NCBI GenBank assembly: GCA_964512765.1
Contig: CAZEKF010000034.1
Span: forward strand, 1-6,311
Origin: GW2011-AR15 sp964512765
GTDB lineage: Archaea; Nanobdellota; Nanobdellia; Woesearchaeales; GW2011-AR15
Reading direction: 5' to 3'
Length of the DNA: 6,311 nucleotides
The stretch's first letter is position 1; each line of letters begins with the position of its first letter. Position numbers and translations under genes: made by a program. The notes under the pieces were generated by a model, which was not told the DNA's origin, made no database searches, and saw only the letters and a list, made by a program, of their open reading frames with translations. Of the stretch, positions 6,287 to 6,311 are shown in pieces.

Positions 6287-6311
6287 TACTTGCATCATCT
6301 ATATGTAGATA
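6287..6311 (+). other. Non-coding remnant after the last gene
   Basis: These 25 nt run to the window edge. They contain a weak 5-bp inverted repeat, ATCTA/TAGAT (6297-6301 and 6306-6310), with a TATG loop and no T-run, so I do not call a terminator. The only ATG (6303) is followed directly by TAG. A TTG at 6290 is open to the edge but has no ribosome binding site. The next gene presumably begins outside the window. Confidence 0.5.

Noticed and set aside
6297..6310. Terminator after the last gene
   Set aside because: The stem is only five AT-rich base pairs with no T-run, and the window ends at once.
6290..6311. TTG start of a next gene
   Set aside because: Only seven codons are visible, with no ribosome binding site and a rare start codon.
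1..6311. tRNA genes, CRISPR arrays, insertion sequences, attachment sites
   Set aside because: No cloverleaf, spaced repeat array, transposase or terminal inverted repeats were seen. The window is almost fully covered by five phage genes.

Overview
This window looks like a piece of a tailed-phage (or prophage) genome from the virion-structure region. It is AT-rich, roughly one-third GC by eye. All genes lie on the plus strand and follow one another with almost no spacing. None resembles a metabolic, regulatory or replication gene. The clearest evidence is an 1136-aa protein whose architecture matches the very large internal or DNA-ejection proteins of podovirus-like phages. Its landmarks are an ADPLNL segment before a Gly-rich hydrophobic stretch, a YIPR element, an HLEHER...IPEKW...DRL...RRFG block, a TKLGTAAIPNATQS block, and a C-terminal Trp/Phe- then Gly-rich tail. 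The low GC and protein style would suit a phage of a low-GC, possibly marine, bacterium. The host cannot be fixed from this sequence.

Layout: (1) nt 3-284, the C-terminal 93 residues of a Gly/Ala/Gln-rich protein that begins before the window. (2) nt 297-1097, a 266-aa charged, helical protein. (3) nt 1103-4513, the 1136-aa protein. (4) nt 4513-4887, a 124-aa Pro/Gln-rich protein. (5) nt 4889-6286, a 465-aa Lys-rich protein with a probable coiled coil. (6) nt 6287-6311, a short remnant with no supported gene. Junctions are 12 nt, 5 nt, a 1-nt TAATG overlap, and 1 nt (TAATATG). No internal promoter or terminator is visible, so the genes are probably co-transcribed and partly coupled in translation.

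By analogy with T7 gp14/gp15/gp16 and P22 gp7/gp16/gp20, the likely reading is a cassette of proteins packaged inside the capsid and ejected with the DNA. The small Gly/Ala-rich protein and the giant protein fit such a channel-forming set best. The other three are placed there only by context. No lytic transglycosylase (SLT) motif is visible in the giant protein.

The strongest unexpected signal concerns short words. By hand scan, neither GATC nor CATG occurs anywhere in the 6.3 kb. The avoidance shows in codon choice: all 16 Asp codons followed by a C-initial codon are GAC, although GAT is the usual Asp codon here and AAT before C is common. A 19-nt exact repeat is shared in frame between the giant gene and the last gene. 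The only two cysteines encoded in the window form a C-x4-C pair.
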